Program-made: the position numbers and the translations under genes
The notes under the pieces: model-generated
What the model was told of the DNA's origin: nothing
The model's input: the letters and a program-made list of their open reading frames with translations, nothing else
Database searches by the model: none
NCBI GenBank assembly: GCA_023260375.1
Contig: JALQVK010000095.1
Span: 1 to 11,764 of the forward strand
Origin: Rhodoluna sp.
Lineage (GTDB): Bacteria > Actinomycetota > Actinomycetes > Actinomycetales > Microbacteriaceae
DNA: 11,764 bases
Reading direction: 5' to 3'
Shown: piece by piece, positions 1 through 7,028 of the stretch
How positions within the stretch are numbered: position 1 is the stretch's first letter
Layout of the letters: every line of letters begins with the position of its first letter

Positions 1-125
1 TGCTCCACGCCCGACTCGTCGAGCTTGGACTTGATCACGTCGAGCTCGCCCTCGGCGGCGCGGGCCGCGGGCCCGTCGAACTCCTGTCCCCCGCGGTGCG
101 AGTTCACCACCACGAGCCTGCTGCC
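1..125 (-). CDS. Partial universal-stress-protein-like fragment on GC-rich DNA
   Basis: On the minus strand an uninterrupted frame reads leftward off the window edge. It contains SRLVVVNSHRGGQEF followed by DGPAARAAEGELDVIKSKL and DESGVEH. A hydrophobic beta strand, then an acidic helix, then a 'SGVEH' turn is the usual start of a UspA-type alpha/beta domain in high-GC actinobacteria, where the protein binds nucleotides or acts in stress responses. Only about 40 residues are present. Neither a start nor a stop codon belonging to it can be seen, because the frame runs into tRNA sequence at its 5' side. Composition is 86 G+C of the first 120 bases, against 28 of 60 at 241-300, so this piece is unlike everything to its right. 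The family call is from memory of the fold's sequence pattern and is tentative. It may not belong to the same genome as the rest of the window. Confidence 0.4.
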
Positions 126-193
126 GCGCAGCTTGGTAGCGCACTTGTCTGGGGGACAAGGGGTCGCAGGTTCAAATCCTGTCAGTCCGACGA
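126..193 (+). tRNA. tRNA-Pro(GGG), 5' end missing or replaced
   Basis: The D arm is GCGC (126-129) pairing with GCGC (139-142) around a loop containing TTGGTA. The anticodon arm is CTTGT (144-148) with ACAAG (156-160) and loop CTGGGGG, giving anticodon GGG (151-153) followed by G. The T arm is GCAGG (166-170) with CCTGT (178-182) around TTCAAAT. The acceptor 3' strand is CAGTCCG (183-189) with discriminator A190. G72 and A73 fit proline identity. No CCA is encoded; CGA follows. The 5' side fails: the expected CGGACTG plus T8 is replaced by CCTGCTG and CC (117-125), leaving two acceptor mismatches (C:C and T:C), one wobble, and no T8. The gene as written would not make a normal tRNA. Either the contig switches source here or the gene is broken. 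pgsA starts 22 bases after it. Confidence 0.75.
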
Positions 194-215
194 AAAAGAA
201 AGGGTGGTGAGTTGA

Positions 216-803
216 ATGTCTGAGATGTCAATCTGGGCTCAACTTCGCACTCTTCCTAATTTGCTGAGTTTGCTCCGCTTAGCTTTGGTCCCGGTTTTTC
301 TGGTTCTGATAGTCACCGGCCACTCGATTACAGCGTTCATAGTTTTGGCAATCGCTTCGATAACAGACTGGCTGGATGGTTATCTGGCACGAAAGCTCAA
401 CCAGGTTACGCGAATCGGCGCTTTGCTTGATCCTGCCGCAGATCGACTTTACATTTTTGCCACACTAATTGGCTTGGCTGTGACTGGAGCCATCCCTGCT
501 TGGCTGCCAATTGTGGTTATTGCTAGAGATGTTTTGCTTGCCTTCACCATTCCGATTCTGGCGGCTCGAAACTACGGACCTCTTCCGGTGCACTTCTTCG
601 GCAAAGCGGGCACTTTTGCTTTGCTATATGCGTTTCCATTACTTCTCCTTGCCGATTGGTGGACGGTGGCCCAATTCGTTATTTTGCCAATAGCTTGGGC
701 CTTTGCCCTCTGGGGCGTTGGGCTCTATTGGTATGCCGGATTCCTGTATGTTAAGCAAGTTTTTCAACTGGTGAAATCGACTCCAAGAATTACGCTAAAT
801 TAG
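216..803 (+). CDS. pgsA: CDP-alcohol phosphatidyltransferase (PgsA-type phospholipid synthase)
   Basis: 195-residue integral membrane enzyme of the CDP-alcohol phosphatidyltransferase family. The complete signature D-x2-DG-x2-AR-x8-G-x3-D-x3-D lies at residues 51-76 (D51, D54, G55, A58, R59, G68, D72, D76); these acidic residues bind the metal and the CDP-lipid. An amphipathic N-terminus with 'LPNLLSLLRL' precedes several hydrophobic segments, as usual for the family. The likely reaction is CDP-diacylglycerol plus glycerol-3-phosphate to phosphatidylglycerol phosphate at the inner membrane face. Actinobacterial relatives near garA (Rv1822, PgsA2) have also been proposed as cardiolipin synthases, so the acceptor substrate is not certain. 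A TGA in frame lies directly before ATG 216, so translation starts there or at ATG 225; a GGTGAG stretch at 206-211 can serve as ribosome binding site. garA follows after seven bases, so co-transcription is likely. Confidence 0.85.
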   Translation: MSEMSIWAQLRTLPNLLSLLRLALVPVFLVLIVTGHSITAFIVLAIASITDWLDGYLARKLNQVTRIGALLDPAADRLYIFATLIGLAVTGAIPAWLPIVVIARDVLLAFTIPILAARNYGPLPVHFFGKAGTFALLYAFPLLLLADWWTVAQFVILPIAWAFALWGVGLYWYAGFLYVKQVFQLVKSTPRITLN

Positions 804-810
804 ATAAATC

Positions 811-1254
811 ATGAGTGCAGATTCCAACTTCGAAAACGCTAAATCAGAGGATGTTACCTCTACTCAGCGCTTCTCTGAAGACCTAATTGAAGACCCTAAA
901 GACGGTCTTGATGAGGAAGAATTGGCTGCCGTTGCAGCACTGCCTGAGGGTTCGGCTTTACTTATCGTCAAGCGCGGCCCAAGCGACGGATCTCGTTTTT
1001 TGCTCGACATTGATGTAACCACCGCAGGTCGCCACCCTAATGCCGAAATCTTTTTGGATGACGTCACGGTTTCTCGCAAGCATGCGGAATTCAAGCGTGA
1101 TGGCCAAGGGTTTAGCGTTACCGACTTGGCTTCTCTCAACGGAACTTACCTCAATGGGGCTCGGGTTGACTCGGCCCGCCTTTCCGACGGCGATGAAGTG
1201 CAGGTAGGAAAGTTCAAACTCACCTTCTACGCAGCCAATTCCGGGCAGGCGTAA
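811..1254 (+). CDS. garA: FHA-domain metabolic regulator GarA/OdhI
   Basis: 147 residues: a flexible acidic N-terminus (1-45) and a forkhead-associated domain (about 50-143). The FHA core is intact: GR at 73-74, SRKH at 88-91 and NGT at 110-112, the loops that read phosphothreonine. In mycobacteria and corynebacteria this small protein binds and inhibits the E1 subunit of 2-oxoglutarate dehydrogenase and tunes glutamate metabolism. Phosphorylation of an N-terminal threonine pair by PknB/PknG makes the FHA domain bind its own tail and switches it off. The matching segment here is DVTSTQRFSEDL (14-25), in which the classic ETTSVFRADL box has become T-S-T, so T16 or T18 would be the phosphosite (inference). 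No Shine-Dalgarno sequence precedes ATG 811; the gene may be read by coupling to pgsA or from a leaderless transcript (TAAATT at 796-801). ftsR follows two bases later. Confidence 0.85.
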   Translation: MSADSNFENAKSEDVTSTQRFSEDLIEDPKDGLDEEELAAVAALPEGSALLIVKRGPSDGSRFLLDIDVTTAGRHPNAEIFLDDVTVSRKHAEFKRDGQGFSVTDLASLNGTYLNGARVDSARLSDGDEVQVGKFKLTFYAANSGQA

Positions 1255-1256
1255 CC

Positions 1257-1952
1257 ATGGTGGCAAGACCCACTTCGCTGGCAACCGCGAGGTCCTCAAA
1301 ACTTTTTACAATCGGCCGAGTGCTCGACATTCTCGAACTTGATTTTCCAGAACTTTCTCCTTCGAAGCTTCGCTTTCTAGAGGATCAGGGTTTGGTTACC
1401 CCGCAGCGTACCGAGGCGGGTTATCGAAAGTTCACCGAAGAGCACATCGATCGACTTCGAATCATTCTTGAACTTCAGCGTGATCAGTATCTTCCGCTGA
1501 AAGTCATTCGCCAGTACCTGGACGACATCGACGCTGGTAAAACCCCTAAGCTTCCGAATTCTGCTGAACCGAAAATCCTTCGTGCAAAACAGGGAAAGAA
1601 GTTTTCCGAGCTCGAACTGATTGCGGAGACCGCGATTACCCCGGCTTTGATTGCGGACGCTCAAGAAGTTGGCCTGCTTTCATCGGAACCTTTTTCAGCC
1701 GCCGATGTTGCCGTGGCTCGTTCGGTCGTTCAGTTGCAACGTTTTGGAATTGCACCTCGTCACCTTCGCGGCTTGAAGGCGGCAGCTGACCGAGAAATTG
1801 GCATTATCGAAGGTGTCGTAGCTCCTATTTTGGCCAAGAACGAAACTGGGTCTCGATCTCGTGCGGCTCATTTTGCGGAAGAGATTGAAAGCCAGTTTGC
1901 TTCCATTCGGGCCGAAATTGTGCATTCGGTTATCGGGAAAATCGACTCCTAA
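1257..1952 (+). CDS. ftsR: MerR-family transcriptional regulator FtsR (Rv1828-like)
   Basis: 231 residues. The winged helix-turn-helix of the MerR family occupies about 16-90, with 'FTIGRVLDIL' then 'KLRFLEDQGLVTPQRTEAGY' (37-56), then RKFTEEHIDRL and a second helical pair. There is no metal-binding cysteine cluster; residues 115-230 form a separate, mostly helical C-terminal part as in Rv1828. In Corynebacterium glutamicum the orthologue FtsR activates ftsZ, linking it to cell division. Its place directly after garA, with a two-base gap, is the conserved actinobacterial arrangement and supports orthology. ATG 1257 and GTG 1260 are adjacent possible starts; upstream there is only a weak GGGCAGG stretch, so translational coupling to garA is likely. 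ftsZ itself is not in the window, so the target is inferred. Confidence 0.82.
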   Translation: MVARPTSLATARSSKLFTIGRVLDILELDFPELSPSKLRFLEDQGLVTPQRTEAGYRKFTEEHIDRLRIILELQRDQYLPLKVIRQYLDDIDAGKTPKLPNSAEPKILRAKQGKKFSELELIAETAITPALIADAQEVGLLSSEPFSAADVAVARSVVQLQRFGIAPRHLRGLKAAADREIGIIEGVVAPILAKNETGSRSRAAHFAEEIESQFASIRAEIVHSVIGKIDS

Positions 1953-1993
1953 AACTTCCTGCGACACGCCGAGGATATTAATTAACCTTGGAG

Positions 1994-2028
1994 TAACCGG
2001 TTAGGGCACCAGAATTAAACCTAAGGTT
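1994..2028. promoter_or_regulatory. Two palindromes upstream of the second MerR gene, candidate operator
   Basis: The gap 1953-2048 contains a perfect 10-base palindrome TAACCGGTTA (1994-2003) and a second one AACCT-A-AGGTT (2018-2028). An imperfect partner of the latter, AACCTTGG, lies at about 1984-1991. Both palindromes share AACC/GGTT arms and are centred about 24-25 bases apart. MerR proteins bind palindromes between or near promoter elements as dimers, so autoregulation by the downstream gene or by FtsR is a reasonable inference. I cannot place -35 and -10 boxes with confidence. Confidence 0.35.
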
Positions 2029-2048
2029 GAAGGTGAAGGAGGAAAGAC

Positions 2049-2594
2049 ATGACCGATCAAGAATCATTTGAGTTTGATGACGCTTCGGCAAACATGCTTT
2101 TCACCGACGGATTGCCCTCAAATGACCCAAACTCTGGCTACAGCGGTAATGCCTCAGCGGCCGCTGCTGGAATTAGCTACCGACAGTTGGACTACTGGGA
2201 CCGTACCGCGCTGGTTCAACCATCGGTCCGAACCGCACACGGCTCTGGTTCTCAGCGACTCTATGCTTTCCGAGACATTCTGGTTCTAAAACTCGTGAAG
2301 CGGCTTCTTGACACCGGTGTTTCGCTTCAACAGATTCGTATTGCAATCAATCAGTTGCGCAATTCAGGAATCAACGATCTTGCTCGAACCACACTCATGT
2401 CAGACGGAGTAAAGGTTTACCTTTGCAACAGCGATGACGAAGTGATTGACCTTCTAGGTCGCGGCCAAGGAGTCTTCGGTATCGCAGTCGGTCGAGTCTT
2501 GGAAGAAGTCGAGGCAACCCTTTCGACCATTACCCCAAGTTCCCTCGACGAGGTAGACGAACTTTCACTTCGTCGTCAGCGCAAAGCTATCTAG
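2049..2594 (+). CDS. MerR-family transcriptional regulator, Rv1830-like
   Basis: 181 residues with a MerR DNA-binding domain at about 38-104: 'AAGISYRQLDYWDRT' (39-53), 'LVQPSVRTAHGSGSQRLYAF' (55-74), then helices ending in QQIRIAINQLR. The first 35 residues are acidic and low in complexity. Residues 115-160 hold a small C-terminal part (SDGVKVYLCN, GQGVFGIAVGRVL). The pattern matches the second MerR gene of the garA cluster (Rv1830 in mycobacteria, reported to affect cell division); target genes here are unknown. The start is well fixed by a strong AAGGAGG at 2036-2042, six bases before ATG 2049. Usually a bifunctional-nuclease (DUF151) gene separates it from ftsR; here there is only a 96-base gap with palindromes. 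Its stop shares CTAG with the stop of the convergent ParA gene. Confidence 0.82.
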   Translation: MTDQESFEFDDASANMLFTDGLPSNDPNSGYSGNASAAAAGISYRQLDYWDRTALVQPSVRTAHGSGSQRLYAFRDILVLKLVKRLLDTGVSLQQIRIAINQLRNSGINDLARTTLMSDGVKVYLCNSDDEVIDLLGRGQGVFGIAVGRVLEEVEATLSTITPSSLDEVDELSLRRQRKAI

Positions 2595-3532
2595 TTCTGG
2601 TCGTCTTCTAGACCCAAAATACTTTCGACCGAATTTTCGGCATCTTCATTGGCTTCGGTCTTAAGTACTTCGTCCAAAGTCTGACCTCTGAGCACTCGAT
2701 TCAAACGCAAAACTTTTCGGCTGTTCTTGCCAATTCTGCCAGTGCTCTTCTGACCGAAAGACTTTTGAACCAGTTCAAGAATTTTGTCGAACACTTGGGC
2801 CATCTCGATTGCTGATTCGCCTGGCCAGCCGTGGATTGGTCGACCAGCACCCTGGGCCTGTTGTAAAACCGTTCGTTCTTCAACGAAGTCAGGAAGAATT
2901 CGGTCTCCAAATTTCTCTCGCAACTCGTTGACGCGGAATTCGCCTTCAGTTGACTGGGGGCGGAATCGGTTGATAAGAATTCCCAGCGTTTCAAGACGTG
3001 GAGTCAAACCTTTGCGAAGCTCTTCCAGCGCCAAAGTTGTTCTATCGGCAGCCACTACCGAGAACAAAGATGGTTCGGTGACGATAAGTACTCGGTCGCT
3101 GGCCACCCAAGCGGTTCGAGTCAGTCCGTTAATTGACGGCGGGGTGTCGATAATCACGAGGTCATATTCTCGCTCGACCTTAGCCAAAGCCATTTCGAGT
3201 CGCCAAATTTCCTGAATAGTTGGAGCTGGTGAGTCCATCACCTGGGCTTTCGGGCTTCCAACCATGACATCTATGGTTCCTGGGTGCAGTTTGGTCCAAG
3301 TACTAGTTACGATTGACCTATGCACAATGGAGTGCCGGGGGTTCTGTAGAACATCAGCAACCGTTTCACCGAATACCCCGATGGCGCCTAGTCCTGTGGT
3401 GGCATCACACTGCGGATCTAGATCTACTACCAAAGTACGTAGACCTTGAGAAAACGCAGCAGAAGCCAAACCCAAGGCAACCGTGGTCTTTCCTACGCCC
3501 CCTTTTAGGGAGCTGACGCTTAGAACATGCAC
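2591..3532 (-). CDS. ParA-family ATPase, orphan (no ParB in view)
   Basis: 313 residues. Deviant Walker A 'KGGVGKTT' at 10-17 (signature K10, K15), the second box 'VVDLDPQ' at 35-41, and Walker B 'YDLVIIDTPPS' at 123-133 define a ParA/Soj-type ATPase that dimerises on ATP and typically binds the nucleoid or membrane to position DNA, proteins or complexes. No N-terminal helix-turn-helix is present, so it is not a plasmid type Ia ParA. After the ATPase fold (to about 257) comes an unusual tail of about 55 residues, first basic (260-283), then strongly acidic (292-313). No parB, parS or Min partner is adjacent, so the cargo is unknown; an orphan ParA such as PldP is one possible comparison. Start is GTG 3532; an in-frame stop lies at 3551-3553. 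There is no Shine-Dalgarno at normal distance (AAGAGAG ends 13 bases upstream), and TAACCT sits seven bases before the start. Confidence 0.85.
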   Translation of the reverse strand: MHVLSVSSLKGGVGKTTVALGLASAAFSQGLRTLVVDLDPQCDATTGLGAIGVFGETVADVLQNPRHSIVHRSIVTSTWTKLHPGTIDVMVGSPKAQVMDSPAPTIQEIWRLEMALAKVEREYDLVIIDTPPSINGLTRTAWVASDRVLIVTEPSLFSVVAADRTTLALEELRKGLTPRLETLGILINRFRPQSTEGEFRVNELREKFGDRILPDFVEERTVLQQAQGAGRPIHGWPGESAIEMAQVFDKILELVQKSFGQKSTGRIGKNSRKVLRLNRVLRGQTLDEVLKTEANEDAENSVESILGLEDDQN

Positions 3533-3539
3533 GTCTAAT

Positions 3540-3545
3540 AGGTTA
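3540..3545 (-). promoter_or_regulatory. Candidate -10 box for a leaderless ParA transcript
   Basis: On the minus strand TAACCT (fits TANNNT) is followed by exactly seven bases and then the GTG start at 3532, so transcription would begin at or beside the start codon. The absence of a properly spaced Shine-Dalgarno sequence agrees. The upstream -35 region (TTTTAG, 18-base spacer) is weak. The inference rests on spacing alone. Confidence 0.35.
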
Positions 3546-3595
3546 CTCTCTTAGTCAGGGCGTCTAAAACCTGTTGTTCGCTCCAACGCTCTTTC

Positions 3596-3601
3596 GAGGT
3601 G
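3596..3601 (+). promoter_or_regulatory. Ribosome binding site that selects the pyc start
   Basis: GAGGTG matches the anti-Shine-Dalgarno tail. Its GAGG core ends five bases before ATG 3605, whereas the upstream in-frame GTG at 3599 lies inside it. Confidence 0.6.
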
Positions 3602-3604
3602 TCA

Positions 3605-6600
3605 ATGTTCAAGAAAATCCTGGTCGCAAACCGAGGCGAAATCGCTATTCGCGCGTTCCGTGCGGCATACGAACTAGGAGCTCGAACAGTTGCTGTGTTC
3701 CCCTATGAGGACCGAAACTCAAGCCACCGCCTAAAAGCCGACGAGGCATACCAAATTGGCTCCGAAGGTCATCCGGTCAGAGCGTACCTAAACGTGGCAG
3801 AAATCATTCGCGTTGCCAAAGAATCCGGCGCAGATGCCATCTACCCTGGTTACGGTTTCCTTTCAGAGAATCCAGAATTAGCTCAGGCTGCAGCCGAGAA
3901 TGGAATCAAGTTCATTGGTCCAACCTCAGACATCCTAGAGATGGCCGGAAACAAGGTAAACGCCAAGGAAGCCGCGATTGCCGCCGGCGTCCCAGTATTG
4001 AAGTCTTCAATTCAGTCTGCTGATGTTGACCTGCTCGTCCAAGAGGCTGAAGCCATTGGTTTCCCAATCTTCGTGAAGGCTGTTGCCGGTGGCGGTGGTC
4101 GCGGTATGCGCCGAGTCGAGAAGCGTGAAGACCTAAAGGCAGCACTTGGCGAAGCCAGCCGTGAGGCCGAGAGTGCTTTTGGCGACCCTCGAGTATTCCT
4201 AGAGCAGGCAGTGCTCCGCCCACGCCACATCGAAGTTCAGATTCTTGCTGATGAGCACGGCAACGTGGTTCACCTCTTTGAGCGTGACTGTTCAATTCAG
4301 CGACGCAACCAAAAAGTTGTCGAAATCGCTCCGGCACCGCACATCACCCAAGAACTGCGTGAAGAGCTATATCGCGACGCCGTTGCCTTCGCTACCAAGA
4401 TCGGTTACCGCAACGCCGGAACCGTCGAATTCCTAATCGACACTGTTGGCGACAACGCTGGTAAGCACGTATTCATTGAGATGAACCCGCGTATCCAGGT
4501 AGAGCACACGGTTACCGAAGAAATAACCGACATCGACCTAGTGCAGTCGCAGATGCGTATTGCAGCGGGGGAGAGCCTCGCCGATTTAGGTCTTACCCAA
4601 GACAAGATCACCATGCACGGCTTTGCGGTGCAGTGCCGTATCACTACCGAGAACCCAGCGCTTGGCTTCAAGCCAGACTCTGGAAAAATCACCACCTACC
4701 GTTCACCGGGCGGAGCCGGTATTCGTCTAGATGGCGGAACCATCTCAGCGGGTAGCGAAGTAAGCCCACACTTTGACTCACTGCTGGTGAAGCTAATTGC
4801 CAGAGGTCGCGACTTCCACTCGGCGGTAGTTCGTGCCGAACGTGCGCTCGCGGAGTTCCGCATTCGCGGTGTTTCCACCAACATTTCGTTCATGCAGGCT
4901 GTTCTAGCTGATCCAACCTTTGCCAGTGGCGACCTTTCGACCTCGTTCATCGACGAGCGTCCAGAACTATTCACTCAGCACCCTTCACAGGACCGTGGAA
5001 CAAAGATTCTGACCTGGTTGGCAGATGTCACAGTCAACCAGCCTTACGGTCCTCGCAGCGGGCGAATTTCACCGGCTCTAAAGCTGCCCAAGATTGATTT
5101 GACCAAGGCACCTAAGGAGGGCTCGCGTCAGCAGCTGTTGAACCTTGGCCCAGCCGGATTTGCCAAGGCACTTCGTGCCCAGAACCACGTTGCGGTTACC
5201 GAAACCACCTTCCGCGATGCACACCAGTCGCTTTTGGCGACCCGTGTCCGTGGCCGCGATCTGGTTCAGGTAGCTCCGTATGTGGCTCGGATCACTCCAG
5301 AACTGTTCTCGGTAGAAGCTTGGGGCGGTGCAACCTACGACGTTGCCTTGCGTTTCCTCGGAGAAGATCCTTGGCAGCGTCTGACTGCTTTGCGCGCTGC
5401 GATGCCAAACATCTGTATCCAGATGCTGCTTCGTGGCCGTAACACCGTTGGTTATACTCCTTACCCAACCGAAGTTACCCAGGCGTTCGTGGCTGAAGCC
5501 GCGGCTAGCGGCGTTGACATCTTCCGCATCTTCGATGCTCTAAACGATGTTGACCAAATGAAGCCAGCGATCGAAGCCGTGCTGGCTACTGGTACTGCGG
5601 TTGCGGAAGTAGCACTTTGCTACTCGGGCGACTTGCTGAACCCTGCCGAAGACCTTTACACCTTGGATTACTACCTAGGTTTGGCGGATGAGATCGTTGC
5701 CGCCGGTGCACACATCCTTGCAATTAAGGACATGGCGGGATTACTTCGCCCTGCCGCCGCACAGAAGCTTGTGAAGGCACTGCGCGAACGATTCGACCTT
5801 CCGGTTCACCTGCACACTCACGACACCGCTGGTGGGCAACTAGCGACCCTAATGGCAGCAATTGAAGCCGGCGTCGACGCAGTAGATGTGGCTTCAGCTC
5901 CTATGGCTGGAACCACCAGCCAACCATCGGCATCTGCGCTAATCGCAGCACTAGCCAACACCGAACGTGATTCTGGAATCACACTTGATGCCATGACAGC
6001 GCTCGAACCTTATTGGGAAGCTGTTCGCCGAGTTTACTCACCGTTCGAGTCCGGACTACCTGGACCAACCGGTCGTGTCTACAAGCATGAAATTCCTGGA
6101 GGACAACTGTCAAACCTCCGCCAGCAGGCAATCGCACTGGGTCTTGGTGATCAGTTCGAAAAGGTTGAAGACATGTATGCCGCGGCCAATGAAATTCTCG
6201 GCCGCCCAACCAAGGTAACTCCTTCTTCAAAGGTGGTTGGCGACCTTGCGCTCCACCTCGTCGCAGTGAATGCCGACCCTAAAGATTTCGCGGAAAACCC
6301 ACAAAACTACGACGTTCCAGATTCCGTAGTTGGTTTTATGGCAGGCGAACTTGGCGATCTGCCCGGCGGGTGGCCTGAACCATTCCGCACCAAGGTTTTG
6401 GCGGGCAAGAATCTAAAGTTCGGAATCACTCCAGTAAGCGACGAAGATCTTGAAATTCTCAAGGGCGGAAGTTCAACCGAAATTCGTTCCGCACTAAACC
6501 GACTCCTTTTCCCAGCGCCGACCAAAGAATTCTTGGCTAACCGAGCAGCCTACGGAAACCTAGATCAGGTCGACACTGTGGACTACTTGTACGGCTTGGA

Positions 6601-7012
6601 ACAGGGCCACGAGCACGTCGTGGAAATCGCCAAGGGCGTTCAGCTGTTTGTAGGTCTAGAGGCAATTGGCTCTCCAGATGCCAGAGGAAACCGCACCGTG
6701 ATGGCCACTTTGAACGGCCAGCTTCGACCAATCGACATCCGCGACAAGAAGATCGCCGTTGACATCCCTCAGGCAGAAAAGGCAGACGTTTCAAACCTTG
6801 GGCACATCGCCGCTCCTTTCTCAGGAGCGGTAACTGTCACCACCGTTCAGGGTGCCAGAGTTGAAGTCGGCCAGCCAGTGGCAATAATCGAGGCCATGAA
6901 AATGGAAGCAACAATCACCTCAACTCTTGCTGGCGTCGTTCGCCGAATCGCTATCCCAAAGACCCAGTCGGTCGAAGCCGGCGACCTCATTCTTGTGGTG
7001 GAAGCCGAATAG
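3605..7012 (+). CDS. pyc: Pyruvate carboxylase (single-chain, biotin-dependent)
   Basis: 1135 residues, normal full length. It carboxylates pyruvate to oxaloacetate with ATP and bicarbonate, refilling the TCA cycle in the cytoplasm. Biotin carboxylase domain: about 1-450, starting 'MFKKILVANRGEIAIRAF', with the ATP-grasp glycine loop AGGGGRGM and EMNPRIQVEHTVTEE. Carboxyltransferase: about 530-800, with RDAHQ at 537-541 (metal ligand D538), K708 in IKDMAG (the lysine that becomes carboxylated) and H737/H739 in LHTHDTAGG (metal ligands). Next come the central allosteric/linker region and a C-terminal biotin carrier domain with AMKM, biotinyl lysine K1099. All key residues are present. I prefer ATG 3605 over GTG 3599 because GAGGTG (3596-3601) is then a Shine-Dalgarno with five-base spacing, while it would overlap the GTG. 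Codon choice is rich in ACC, AAG and CGT/CGC, consistent with high expression. It is divergent from the ParA gene. Confidence 0.97.
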   Translation: MFKKILVANRGEIAIRAFRAAYELGARTVAVFPYEDRNSSHRLKADEAYQIGSEGHPVRAYLNVAEIIRVAKESGADAIYPGYGFLSENPELAQAAAENGIKFIGPTSDILEMAGNKVNAKEAAIAAGVPVLKSSIQSADVDLLVQEAEAIGFPIFVKAVAGGGGRGMRRVEKREDLKAALGEASREAESAFGDPRVFLEQAVLRPRHIEVQILADEHGNVVHLFERDCSIQRRNQKVVEIAPAPHITQELREELYRDAVAFATKIGYRNAGTVEFLIDTVGDNAGKHVFIEMNPRIQVEHTVTEEITDIDLVQSQMRIAAGESLADLGLTQDKITMHGFAVQCRITTENPALGFKPDSGKITTYRSPGGAGIRLDGGTISAGSEVSPHFDSLLVKLIARGRDFHSAVVRAERALAEFRIRGVSTNISFMQAVLADPTFASGDLSTSFIDERPELFTQHPSQDRGTKILTWLADVTVNQPYGPRSGRISPALKLPKIDLTKAPKEGSRQQLLNLGPAGFAKALRAQNHVAVTETTFRDAHQSLLATRVRGRDLVQVAPYVARITPELFSVEAWGGATYDVALRFLGEDPWQRLTALRAAMPNICIQMLLRGRNTVGYTPYPTEVTQAFVAEAAASGVDIFRIFDALNDVDQMKPAIEAVLATGTAVAEVALCYSGDLLNPAEDLYTLDYYLGLADEIVAAGAHILAIKDMAGLLRPAAAQKLVKALRERFDLPVHLHTHDTAGGQLATLMAAIEAGVDAVDVASAPMAGTTSQPSASALIAALANTERDSGITLDAMTALEPYWEAVRRVYSPFESGLPGPTGRVYKHEIPGGQLSNLRQQAIALGLGDQFEKVEDMYAAANEILGRPTKVTPSSKVVGDLALHLVAVNADPKDFAENPQNYDVPDSVVGFMAGELGDLPGGWPEPFRTKVLAGKNLKFGITPVSDEDLEILKGGSSTEIRSALNRLLFPAPTKEFLANRAAYGNLDQVDTVDYLYGLEQGHEHVVEIAKGVQLFVGLEAIGSPDARGNRTVMATLNGQLRPIDIRDKKIAVDIPQAEKADVSNLGHIAAPFSGAVTVTTVQGARVEVGQPVAIIEAMKMEATITSTLAGVVRRIAIPKTQSVEAGDLILVVEAE

Positions 7013-7028
7013 ATTCAACCTGAAAAGG

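Noticed and set aside
1..193. Integrated element using tRNA-Pro as attachment site
   Set aside because: No integrase or direct repeat of the tRNA 3' end is seen, and the damage is to the 5' half, the opposite of normal tRNA-targeted integration.
25..210. Plus-strand 61-codon open frame spanning the GC-rich end and the tRNA
   Set aside because: It runs through a recognisable tRNA and across the composition break; it is open only because the DNA is GC-rich.
958..1299. Minus-strand open frame across garA and the start of ftsR
   Set aside because: garA and ftsR have unmistakable domains here and the antisense product shows no recognisable motif.
2784..3215. 143-codon plus-strand open frame antisense to the ParA-like gene
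   Set aside because: It is a shadow of a clear ATPase coding frame, has no ribosome binding site and a low-complexity Ser/Arg-rich product.
3912..4337. 141-codon minus-strand open frame inside pyc
   Set aside because: It lies fully inside the biotin carboxylase domain; its composition (Arg/Gln/Leu-rich) is that of a reverse-complement shadow.
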